A DNA stretch of 64,000 bases from Curvularia sp. ZM96 (lineage: Eukaryota > Ascomycota > Dothideomycetes > Pleosporales > Pleosporaceae). Made by a program: the position numbers and the translations under genes. Numbering within the stretch: the first letter of the stretch is position 1; every line of letters starts with the position of its first letter. The notes beneath the pieces are model-generated. The model did no database searches, was not told the origin of the DNA, and was given only the letters and a program-made list of their open reading frames with translations. Positions 56,177 to 64,000 of this stretch are shown one piece after another. The stretch spans positions 5,146,001 through 5,210,000 of the forward strand of contig JAJGBQ010000001.1 of assembly GCA_022457065.1 (NCBI GenBank). Reading direction: 5' to 3'.

Positions 56177-56729
56177 GATAAAGAAGTGAAAATTGCAGCT
56201 GTTAAAAGGGCCGGCTTCTCGAAATGTGATCTTTGGGAAATAAATGGCAACTCGAAAGTCGCTCACCTTTGTATTGAAGGTGAAGATCAAAGCACCCAAA
56301 GCTTGCGGCAGAACACGACATCGTGTCATAGCGAAGGCATGTTTGTTGGCTACAATCATCTAGTTCAAAAGTCATCGTGTCCGTCTGCATCTGCATGAGA
56401 CCTGGTCTTGGAATGGAGTGGTGGTCAAGAGTTGTGCCAGCTGACAGTTTGAAGATACTAGCTTTTACCGAAACGATTGGTCCGTAAAGCTCACCACGAT
56501 TACAGCGAGCAAGGGTCCGCGCTATTGGCTCAAATATTTTGTGACTGCAAATACAACGATAGTTCAATCGACCAATACGCCAATCAATCGCTCTTCATGA
56601 TGCAGGAGAGCTGCAGAGAGCAACAAATGCGTCATCCGATTTGTTTCGAAATATGCATGCGGGTATCTAGCATAACTCCTGAACGCCAAAGAAACACGCC
56701 CGAGATGCGGCCATGTTTTGCAGACCTAA
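56177..56729. other. Intergenic upstream of the membrane-protein gene
   Basis: About 550 bp between two minus-strand genes. Frames on both strands overlap and none is convincing. Confidence 0.4.
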
Positions 56730-57254
56730 TCAGGCCTTTGCTTTCCCTTTACCAGTGCCAGCAGGTCTTCCTCGCTTCTTTCCCGCAACAGCTGGCTGCG
56801 CGCGAGCAGCTGGTTGTCCATCAGCTCGTCTCCCCTCCGCAGCCCTGATTTCCTCTAGCTCCTTCTCCAGCATACCTTGTAACTGTTCATTGCGTCTGCC
56901 GAGGAGAAGAACATCGTCTGGATTGATTGTCTTTCGGCCTGCGTGCTTGGCGAACACCTCGAGATCACGGGCTGTGTTTGCTGGGGCTACATTAGCGACC
57001 TTGTTGCGAATCAGCATAGACGGGTGAGGGCCAGAATTTACCAATCTGAGTATAGACGAGTTCAGTCAAGGCACCAATAAATTGCGGAGTTGCGTTGAGG
57101 TCGCTTTCCAACGACTTCTCGTCGACAAATTGGCCGACTGCGTACCAGAGGGCGGATTTGAGCCGCTAGAGCCTCGTTAATACATGCATGGGTCTAGGTT
57201 TGCTGGGCTGTCGCTGACCTCTTCGCGCTCTGCTGCAGCGTCGTTGGACGCCAT
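56730..57254 (-). CDS. MHF1: CENP-S / MHF1 histone-fold protein
   Basis: 138-aa histone-fold protein in three exons: 57254-57219, 57165-57042 and 56986-56730. Spliced sequence reads MASNDAAAEREERLKSALWY, then AVGQFVDEKSLESDL, ALTELVYTQIAPANTARDLE and VFAKHAGRKTINPDDVLLLG, the full CENP-S fold. CENP-S pairs with CENP-X, in the kinetochore CENP-T-W-S-X complex and as the MHF complex with FANCM/Fml1 helicase in DNA repair. After the fold there is a helix (QLQGMLEKELEEIRAAEG), then a basic tail KKRGRPAGTGKGKAKA containing an AT-hook core GRP. The small exon 1 and intron 2 were chosen because they are the only way to give a continuous fold. It is divergent from PGA2, 304 bp apart. Confidence 0.9.
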
Positions 57255-57558
57255 ATGCTTGAGATGGTGAGTGAATGGCAATGCGGCGGGTACACGCGAC
57301 GCGTTCACGGTCGGGGGTGGGGCCTCGGTGGCAGAAACCATCACCGCCCATGGTTCTCTTCTATCTGATCCACGCTTTGAGTGATTTATTGCGCCCAACT
57401 CTTGCATTGACAGGAATTACATCTCCCTCGAATTTAAGCTTCCCCATAGCCTCCATATCGTCCTGACGCATCCATTCAACGGCGCCCGCATCAACCCTCC
57501 GTCGCAAAGCATCCTCCAGCGCACACATCGCACCCAAACACACACCTACATACCAACA
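57255..57558. promoter_or_regulatory. Divergent promoter of MHF1 and PGA2
   Basis: 304 bp between two divergent start codons. A minus-strand frame across it is part of a long antisense shadow of PGA2. Shared control is inferred from spacing only. Confidence 0.4.
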
Positions 57559-57849
57559 ATGGACTACATACTCGACAATGTCGGCGAATGGAAGGACCGC
57601 CTCGTCAACAACTCGATCAAGTCGTTCGAGGAAATGACTGCGCAGCGTTGGGTCCGCATCATCGCCATTGTAGGAGGATACCTCCTTATTCGACCGTATC
57701 TGCTCAATGCAGCCGCCAAGAAGCAGAAACAACAGCTGGACAGAGAAGCCGAGGAACTGGGGTTGGGAAAGAGCGATGCACCAGATGCCAATGACTTCCG
57801 TGGCAAGGGCGTCAAAGTTGCGAAGGGTGAGGTGAAGAAGAAAGAGTAG
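57559..57849 (+). CDS. PGA2: PGA2-like ER membrane trafficking protein
   Basis: Small 96-aa intronless protein. The N-terminal amphipathic part (MDYILDNVGEWKDRLVNNSI) leads into one membrane segment (WVRIIAIVGGYLLIRPYLL) followed by a charged helix (AAKKQKQQLDREAEELGLG) and a Lys-rich C-terminus ending VKKKE. This layout and the GGYLLIRPYL block match the fungal Pga2 family, whose yeast member is needed for processing and trafficking of Gas1 and alkaline phosphatase from the ER. The C-terminal di-lysine-like end may help ER retention (inference). The ATG at 57559 is the first after the divergent promoter. Confidence 0.85.
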   Translation: MDYILDNVGEWKDRLVNNSIKSFEEMTAQRWVRIIAIVGGYLLIRPYLLNAAAKKQKQQLDREAEELGLGKSDAPDANDFRGKGVKVAKGEVKKKE

Positions 57850-58792
57850 GGTTTGCATCCAGAAAGGGCAGGGATGGCATGAGGATGACAATGATGTGGA
57901 GGTCTGGGTAGGGGCTTTGGATGCGAACATCTTGCATCAGGTGGAGTTCTATGTGTTACGCTTTGGGATACGCAAGCCGTTATGTTGATTTAATACCAAA
58001 TGGGACGTTGAAAGATACTTTCACTATTCACCATTCACTACCTCTCTCACTACAAGCAAAAAGCCCCTCTCACTGCAAAAAAAAAAGCATTCCTTTCACT
58101 GTTGAGAAAAAAAAGGCAAAAATTCAATCCTCTCTCCCGTCGATTCGAACGAAGCACCCTAGCATTAGCAATGCTGGCGGGACACTGAGTGGGTTATTGA
58201 TATCCTATGAACCCATTAGTATCTTCATGTTGTTAATGCTCTCGCCGGTAGCATTCTAAATTCTTCTATGGTCTCGTTATGTTTGGTATTTGGTACCCAC
58301 CCAGTGACCCGGCTAGGAGCACCACCCGACCGCAGAGAGGAGAGGATTGATTGATGGAAGGAGGGGGAATATTGGAGTATATATGTGTGGTGTGAGTGCG
58401 TTTGTTGTGGGGGCGTTTGGTGAGAGAAGTCGAAGCAAACAGAGGGAATTGCACGTGGATGGAGTAAGAGTGGATTTGGCTTCACGTTGTTTGCTTCACA
58501 CCGGTATCGGGTCCGAGTAACCTACACTTCCACTCAAGCCGTTTCAGTCTAATGCACAGGGTGTATTCGGGTATGAGCTGGCCGTCTGTCTATCACGGCT
58601 GTAGTTCCAATCATCCCTTCAATACCTCAAGATGCGTTTGCAATCGAGCACCGCTTCACATCGCCAGCGTGTTGGCGACTAACGCGTCACTCGTAATTTT
58701 CATTCACAATTTACCCTTGATGTTTTTTGAGTCCATCATGTTGCCACAATCCAAACTTCTTTAGCAGGTCTTAATCACATCAATAGCCCCTA
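57850..58792. other. Intergenic region with A-rich runs and a tRNA-like fragment
   Basis: About 0.9 kb between PGA2 and the next plus-strand ORF. It contains A-rich runs at about 58077-58088 and 58108-58116 and the tRNA-like piece listed separately. No protein gene is supported. Confidence 0.45.
58136..58195 (-). other. tRNA-like fragment (Ser-GCT type anticodon arm)
   Basis: Read on the minus strand, a hairpin with 7-nt loop TTGCTAA (58171-58165, GCT anticodon) is followed by a TTCGAAT T-loop with 4 of 5 stem pairs. The anticodon stem has one mismatch. The D-arm lacks the usual GG and no acceptor stem partner is found, so this is at best a decayed or partial tRNA; chance is possible. Confidence 0.25.
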
Positions 58793-59443
58793 ATGCCTGA
58801 CGACGATCAGTATCGGAGAGCCGTACAAGGCAGAGTTGAGGAACTGCTTTCTAAACGCCACAACACAAGTACCTCCCGGCTTCTTGTGGAAGCAATGGTT
58901 GAGGGTATGAAGCTTTATCGAATTTACAGAGAGCAGGAGGAGGACGAGAAGAAGGGGCATAAGATACACAGGAAGGGAAGCCATAGGGATGAAAATGAGG
59001 AAGATGGGCATCGGCAGCGTCAGGACCACATACACCGTGGGAGAACTGACCGGCCAAAGAATGGGCACCGACACGAGCATCGTGGCCGATTGCGCGACAG
59101 GAGCCATAGACGACACCGCGATGGTTCGCACGGTAGGCATCGTTCCAGCTCACGGGACAAGTACAATGATGTGTCCTTGGGAGTACATCGCGATACGTCC
59201 GGATCTAGAGATAGCCACTCGAATTATCACTCAAGAGGCGAAACTGACAATGTGCACGACTTGACGATAGTATCCAGAGAAGAGAATCACCTAATGAGTG
59301 GCGCAAATAGGTATCAAGCCTCAAAAGAGGACCTGATTTCTGACCCACGCCCTCATTCTGTACCGGATCAAGTGAAGGTTTCGGATTCCAGGAGGATGCC
59401 TTCAACGTCCGATCAATTGAGAACAAATACACCCAAAACTTAG
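58793..59443 (+). CDS. Hypothetical His/Arg-rich protein
   Basis: 216-aa frame with no recognised family. The first 50 residues are helical (VEELLSKRHNTSTSRLLVEA, then MVEGMKLYRIYREQ), followed by a very charged His/Arg/Asp/Ser-rich stretch (for example HRHEHRGRLRDRSHRRHRDG). The N-terminal helix resembles a segment of the next gene (KAGIALGLYDHFVNTYKQIK), which also sits beside basic low-complexity sequence. The stop is only 66 bp before the next frame. A weak GTGAAG donor at 59372 and acceptors ending at 59455 or 59461 would join them in phase into one protein of about 490 aa, so this may be the 5' exon of a larger gene. RNA or nucleic-acid binding would suit the composition but is not shown. 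Confidence 0.5.
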   Translation: MPDDDQYRRAVQGRVEELLSKRHNTSTSRLLVEAMVEGMKLYRIYREQEEDEKKGHKIHRKGSHRDENEEDGHRQRQDHIHRGRTDRPKNGHRHEHRGRLRDRSHRRHRDGSHGRHRSSSRDKYNDVSLGVHRDTSGSRDSHSNYHSRGETDNVHDLTIVSREENHLMSGANRYQASKEDLISDPRPHSVPDQVKVSDSRRMPSTSDQLRTNTPKT

Positions 59444-59509
59444 CCTAGAGAGCAGTTCCAGTCCTCTGAACGCAAGAAAAATTTCAAGTCAGAAACCGAA
59501 AGGGTCTCA

Positions 59510-60343
59510 ATGGCTCACAATGCCCATCAGCGAGGTAAACAGGACGACTCACTGTCTCGCCATCAGTCTCGGGTCCACCACAGACGTTCGGATGCTTGTG
59601 CTGGAAAGACGGGTGTATCTCACTCCCCCATGCGGCGGCAGAGAGGTCCTGGCGGCACACCATTTGGCAGCTTACCCAGATACAAATCCAAAGCAGGTAT
59701 AGCCCTCGGACTCTATGATCATTTCGTGAACACGTACAAACAAATCAAGGCCGAGCAAGATGCTGGTTATCGGGCTAAAGGGCTTGTTGAGAAAGCCTTC
59801 GATGGAGCAAGGAAGAAAAATCCAGACGTGAAGACAAGCAAAGTCAAGCAAGGCCGCAGTCGGAAAGCGCCTGAGCGGCATCCAGGGGAAGGGGAGCATG
59901 GAGACAGCAACAACGAAGAAGCCAGACCCATGCATCCTCAAGCACATGCTTCTGGTTCTCTTCAAGACCAGAATACAAGCAATCCTCCTGTGGAGGAGCT
60001 TGAGACCTCATTTCCGATCATGCCACATGCACCATTACCACGACCACTCGCAGTGAGAGATGCGAACAACGCAAGAGCAGCCCTGCTCAACTCGATCCAA
60101 GGCGGAGTCAGACTCCGTAGGGTCGCCTCTTTGGACAAAAAGGGCACGTCTGCAAGCTCCCGCGCCGGAAAGGTCTTGTACGAAGCAACAGAACACAGCC
60201 AGGAGGTAGAAGAGCGAGAGCGTGCTCAGGCAGAAGGCGAAACAGACCCAGGACCGGAGCCGAACAAAGCATTCCGAGAAGACCTATTGAACGCGCTCGA
60301 GGGCAGAAAGGCGAAACTAGGTCGTACTAGCCATGCTGCGTAA
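59510..60343 (+). CDS. Hypothetical basic protein with a WH2-like motif
   Basis: 277-aa frame, no named family. The N-terminus is His/Arg/Ser-rich. Residues 59-85 form a helix (SKAGIALGLYDHFVNTYKQI). After a charged disordered stretch and a proline run (MPHAPLPRPL, about 171-180), residues 188-205 read ARAALLNSIQGGVRLRRV, close to the actin-binding WH2 pattern (amphipathic helix, then LRRV in place of LKKV). A second weaker copy lies near the C-terminus (FREDLLNALEGRKAKLG). A proline run followed by WH2 is the order found in verprolin/WASP-type actin regulators. The frame extends upstream without a stop to about 59444, which leaves room for splicing to the preceding ORF. Confidence 0.6.
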   Translation: MAHNAHQRGKQDDSLSRHQSRVHHRRSDACAGKTGVSHSPMRRQRGPGGTPFGSLPRYKSKAGIALGLYDHFVNTYKQIKAEQDAGYRAKGLVEKAFDGARKKNPDVKTSKVKQGRSRKAPERHPGEGEHGDSNNEEARPMHPQAHASGSLQDQNTSNPPVEELETSFPIMPHAPLPRPLAVRDANNARAALLNSIQGGVRLRRVASLDKKGTSASSRAGKVLYEATEHSQEVEERERAQAEGETDPGPEPNKAFREDLLNALEGRKAKLGRTSHAA

Positions 60344-60793
60344 CAATTCTACGCGTATGGGCTCACTGAATCGGCAGACAGGTGAGGTCAGGGGCACAAG
60401 AACGGGTGGATCGTATGTACGGGTAGCCGAGCGGCCCATGCTCCATCATGTCGCGACCAAGCTCTGGACCGCGCGAGGTGATGCCGTCCTTCATCCCTAT
60501 TTCCTCGTGTCATTAGCTTTGTTACTGCTGTGCACATTGCTGTCCCTTTTGTTGTTTTGCTTCTGCCGCTCGTTTGCTTTTGGCGCCAGCCTTGTTCCCG
60601 TTTCCTGTGACGCGCAACTGCCTTGCATCTTCCCCCACATTGCTCTCATTGGACCCTGTGCCATCATTCAACCGCAAGTCCGCCCGCGCCCGCCTTACGC
60701 CCACGCCCCCCCAACGGCTTCCCCAGTCAACCACCACACGCTATCTCTTACTCCTCCCTCTCCCTCTCCGCCCACCCTCGCACAATAGGCACA
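60344..60793. other. Promoter region of the ER protein gene
   Basis: 450 bp between plus-strand genes, ending in a C/T-rich stretch typical of a fungal transcription start. A frame running from 60574 into the next gene is an alternate-frame shadow. Confidence 0.45.
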
Positions 60794-61737
60794 ATGCGCG
60801 TCTCATCAGGCCTCCTCCTCGCCCTCCCGGCCCTTGCCGCCGCCGAGGAGCAGCAAATCCCCATACTCGACAAGGTCAAGGGCTTCTTCAACAAGGCGAG
60901 TGCTGCCGTGTCCTCTACCATCTCGGCCTCAATGCCCTCGGCGCCAGTCGACACAGCAACCAGCGAGGCTGCGGCAAAGGTCGCAGAGGCGATCCAGTAC
61001 CCGCTTACTCTGGACAACTGGAAAGAGGTTCTGACAGTCGACCCGACTGCCAGCCCGCCTACCACCCAGGACTGGCTCGTCTTCTCTACCGGTGGCAACA
61101 ACACATGCTTTGGCATGTGCGGAAACGTCACAAAGGCGTGGAATGTACGTATACTGCTACTTGCAACGCCTTTAAGAAGCGGCAAGCTAACATAAAACAC
61201 CCAGGCCTCGCTCCCCTACATTGCTGCCATGCCCAATGCGCCCAAGTTCGCCTACCTCGACTGCGAAACCGAGGGCGTCCTGTGCAACTCGTGGTCCGTC
61301 CACGCCCCATCGCTGTACTACTTCCAGATCCCCAAGCCGTTGCCCGACCAGTCGGCGCCGATCCCCGTTGCTCGCTACCAGACGTTGAACCGCACTACCA
61401 CCACCGCTGAGACAATCAAGAAGCTCATCATCGACAACGACATTAGCAAGGTTGAGCCCTACTGGGGCCACTTCCACCCCTTCAATGGCACCATGCAGCA
61501 GTACAACCTTGCTGTTCCTTATGGATACGTCACCTATGGCTTCTCCAAGATGCCGTCGTGGATGCCCATGATTCTCATCTCCTTCCTCAGCAGGTCTTTC
61601 ATGTGAGTTGTTCAATCGATCCATGGTGCATACACCAGTCTTAGTGCGCCTAGTGCTGACAATCTTGTAGGAGCAAGCGTATGGCCGGACCCACCCCTGC
61701 CGAGGCGCGCGCCGCCGCCGCCCAGCGAGCACAGTAA
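60794..61737 (+). CDS. Secretory-pathway thioredoxin-fold-like membrane protein
   Basis: 271-aa protein in three exons: 60794-61144, 61205-61602 and 61671-61737. Residues 1-17 are a signal peptide (MRVSSGLLLALPALAAA). The middle reads like a thioredoxin-type fold: DWLVFSTGGNNTCFGMCGNV, then AAMPNAPKFAYLDCETEGVL and CNSWSVHAPSLYYFQIP, with Cys residues but not a classical CxxC (CFGMC instead). NxT sites (NNTC, GNVT, LNRT, FNGT) suggest glycosylation in the lumen. A hydrophobic segment near the end (MPSWMPMILISFLSRSFM) is followed by a basic Ala-rich cytosolic tail (SKRMAGPTPAEARAAAAQRA). This fits a conserved fungal ER membrane protein of unknown function. The thioredoxin fold is inferred from pattern only. 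Confidence 0.8.
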
Positions 61738-62334
61738 CTGACAACTTTTGTCATGACCCTGTTGAGCTTTGGCTGTGAGTAGAGAGCAAGCGCGAGATTT
61801 GATTGTTTGGTCCCGCAATGACGGCGCTCTTTGGGAGGGTGTTCGATACGAATATTTATATACCCACCTTATAATTGGGATCTCTCTCTTTCCTGAAACG
61901 AATTACGCGGATCCGGAGAAGGACGTGTTGAAGTTGTTAGTGTGTTTAGAAGGATAGGAACAGTGGTCTAGACCAGGCTGTGTAGCAGTAAAAATACATC
62001 AAACTTTTTTTTTTCGAATGCCATTTTTTGACCTAGTCGCAATCTATATTTCAAAAAGGGATCTTGTCAATCGCGATTGGCCCATGGTGAATAGTCAGAC
62101 AGTCTATGCCAATGGCATCTTCGATACGAAAAAGCTCCATTTTCTCGAATTGGCCAAAAGTGATGGTTGATTGAACAAAATGGTGTCGTGAATCCGTCAT
62201 AGCATTTCGTGGCTTCGCTTCGTCATGATTGAACAGATAAAAAGAAGAAGAAAAAGACCCAACAAAGTCCTATTTACATCCATCGCTGACATATACAAAA
62301 AAAAAACAGACACATGGTCCCCTTAAATGGGCAC
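61738..62334. other. Convergent intergenic region
   Basis: The 3' flanks of the ER protein gene and CRY-DASH meet here. It is A+T-rich with poly-T and poly-A runs near 62006 and 62297. No gene is seen. Confidence 0.5.
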
Positions 62335-64000
62335 TCAATTCCGCTGCTGGACGCTACTCACAATTGTCGGTCCATCGTCTTTTCTCTTCCATTTTTCCTC
62401 GTCGGGTTTGCGCTTGGGATGGCGATCGGACGCTGCTTGGGCACCGCGATGGCTGCCTCGTCCGCGCCAGGGGATGCCACCACCGCTACCACTGCTGGCA
62501 TTGTTACCACTGCTGGTATTATTACCACCGCCGCCTCCACCACCACGACGCTTCGGTCTTCCCTCCTGCCCTCCACGGCCCCTTCCAACCTGGAATTGTA
62601 TCCTTGTAAGCGGGTGTTCGACCCAGTCGATACCCTTGAGACCAAGATTACTTTTTTCCCAATCACTCAGTTTCCACGCCTGGTACAGCCCCATTAGACG
62701 CTGCTGATCGATTTCTTCCTTGCCCGGTCCAATAGACCGCGTGAGCTTGAGGCCGCGGAGTTCAGGGACCCAGGCCTTGATGTACTCGCCGTGCTTGTCG
62801 TAGTCAAGGGCCTGCTTGACGGGGTTGAAGATGCGGCCCTGGCGGGGATCGTTGCCGACGCCCGCCACGTACTGCCAGTTGCCCCAGTTGCTGGCGGGAT
62901 CGTAGTCGACAAGGAAGCATTCATACCATTCTGCGCCGGCGCGCCAGTCGATGTTGAGATGTGACGAGAGAAAGGAGGCAACGTTCTGCCGGGCGCGGTT
63001 CGACGTGTAGCCTGTGACGAAGAGCTCGCGGTTTGAGGCGTCGATGAGACCGACGCCTGTTCGGCCAGAGCGGAAACGCTCAAAGGCCTCGAGGGTTTTG
63101 GCGGGGTCGTCGTCAGTGTCTTTTGATTTATTGAGTGATTTCCATTTCTTGTCGCGGGAGCAACCTTCTTTCCATTTTGCGTCGTCGCTCTGAATGCCGT
63201 AGAGGCTGAACATTTTGTACCCGAACTTGCGCATACAAAGACGCATGTAGTCTCGCCATAAGAGTTCAAACCGTACAGCGGCAGTGCCTTCGTTTTCGCC
63301 TTTGCCGTAACCGGGTGCCTTTTCTCCTGGCCCTCGTCCTTCTTCAAAATCAAGCATGGCCCAATGGACTTGCCGAGCTGTGATGTGACCTTGTGCGAGA
63401 TAGGCTGAGATTTTTGTGCTGAAGTCGAGACCAAGCATGCCGTTCCGCGTTTGTTTATATGTGCTCATTGCTCCTGTTCTGACTAGGTGTGCCACCCGCT
63501 CCAGACCCGCTGTTTCGCCTCCTGAAAAAGGATGTGCTGATTGGACATCGGTCGGCCATATTGGTGGCACTTTGAGGGTATATGTTGGATCTTTTAGGAG
63601 TGGAGTGAGTAAAGCCTTGGTTAGCCCCTCCAAAGAGGAAGGAATAGTAAAGGGTGCTTTCTGGGGTGGTATACTCGGCGGTAGGGGAGGGAGCTGTGTG
63701 GGGGTGGGTACAGTATTTCGAGGCCGGTCGCGCAGCGGCTCCAAGCCCTTTCGATATGTAGTGTAAACATTGGGCAGTTTGGAGAGGTCTTCGTAGGGCA
63801 GATCTCGGCTATTTTAAGTTAGAAAACAAATCATGGGTTTGACGTCATTTGGGAAGTTGCGTTAGCTTACTCGTCCACGAAATATTTCTCGTCGGCCCAA
63901 ATCTTGTAGTCTATTCCACGCGCCTCTGTGAGTTTTCTCAAGCTTGCCTCGTCATCCTTCTCTTCGGTAGCGACCTCATCTGTGATCCAAAGCCCGCTAA
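62335..64000 (-). CDS. cry: CRY-DASH cryptochrome (5' end outside the window)
   Basis: Flavin photoreceptor/photolyase of the DASH group; members repair CPDs in single-stranded DNA or act in light sensing. Two exons are visible: 64000-63871 (partial) and 63808-62335; the start lies beyond the right edge. The first exon ends the antenna-binding domain (DYKIWADEKYFVDD). The join gives RDLPYEDLSKLPNVYTTYRK, diagnostic of CRY-DASH. FAD-domain motifs include STYKQTRNGMLGLDFSTKIS, FELLWRDYMRLCMRKFGYK, NRELFVTGYTSNRARQNVAS, and WRAGAEWYECFLVDYDPASN. The C-terminus is an extended Gly/Arg tail (QVGRGRGGQEGRPKRRGGGG, then GIPWRGRGSHRG) with RGG-like motifs, followed by a basic end. Such tails suggest nucleic-acid binding. 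Confidence 0.94.

Noticed and set aside
60574..61410. 278-codon plus-strand frame
   Set aside because: Runs through the promoter and an alternate frame of the ER protein gene, reading across its first intron; Pro/Arg/His-rich noise.
1..64000. Secondary-metabolite cluster, CRISPR array or prophage
   Set aside because: No PKS, NRPS, terpene synthase, regularly spaced repeats or phage genes were found; the intron-rich eukaryotic gene structure excludes a bacterial setting.

Overview
The window reads as nuclear chromosomal DNA of a filamentous ascomycete (Pezizomycotina), most likely a dothideomycete of the Pleosporales type. The evidence is spliceosomal introns of about 47-60 nt with GTAAGT/GTATGT-like donors and CTAAC-like branch sites, and typical fungal families: CFEM, AA9 LPMO with CBM1, Zn2Cys6 factor, CRY-DASH and fungal xanthine dehydrogenase. 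The class-level placement is inference from gene style, not a database result. No rRNA, intact tRNA, CRISPR array, prophage or intact transposon was seen.

Layout. 0.8-6.9 kb: four oxidoreductases side by side (aldo-keto reductase, short-chain dehydrogenase, zinc polyol dehydrogenase, Gfo/Idh/MocA inositol-dehydrogenase-like), which look like a small sugar/polyol catabolic cluster. 7.0-9.7 kb: a decayed accessory patch with an ankyrin/F-box-like pseudogene and a CHAT-domain relic, each broken by an in-frame TAA. 11.1-19.7 kb: CFEM GPI protein, anthranilate synthase component I (10 exons), a coiled-coil hypothetical protein, mitochondrial NFU1 and a tetraspan membrane protein. 19.7-24.1 kb: gene-poor, more A+T-rich DNA. 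24.1-25.4 kb: HMG-CoA lyase. 25.4-38.3 kb: one large intronless Zn2Cys6 regulator standing alone between about 3.8 kb and 6.5 kb of apparently non-coding DNA. 38.3-52.6 kb: UV-damage endonuclease, xanthine dehydrogenase, triple-KH RNA-binding protein and Gyp5-type RabGAP, all on the minus strand. 53.6-64 kb: AA9 LPMO with CBM1, a single-pass membrane protein, CENP-S/MHF1 (divergent from PGA2), two charged hypothetical proteins (one WH2-like), an ER/thioredoxin-like protein, and CRY-DASH running off the right edge.

How the genes relate. Most are unrelated housekeeping genes. Exceptions are the dehydrogenase cluster on the left, and two photobiology genes (UVDE at 38-41 kb, CRY-DASH at 62-64 kb) about 22 kb apart, the former with clustered GATC motifs upstream. 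Exon models were built by hand from splice signals and frame continuity; every multi-exon total given keeps the reading frame.
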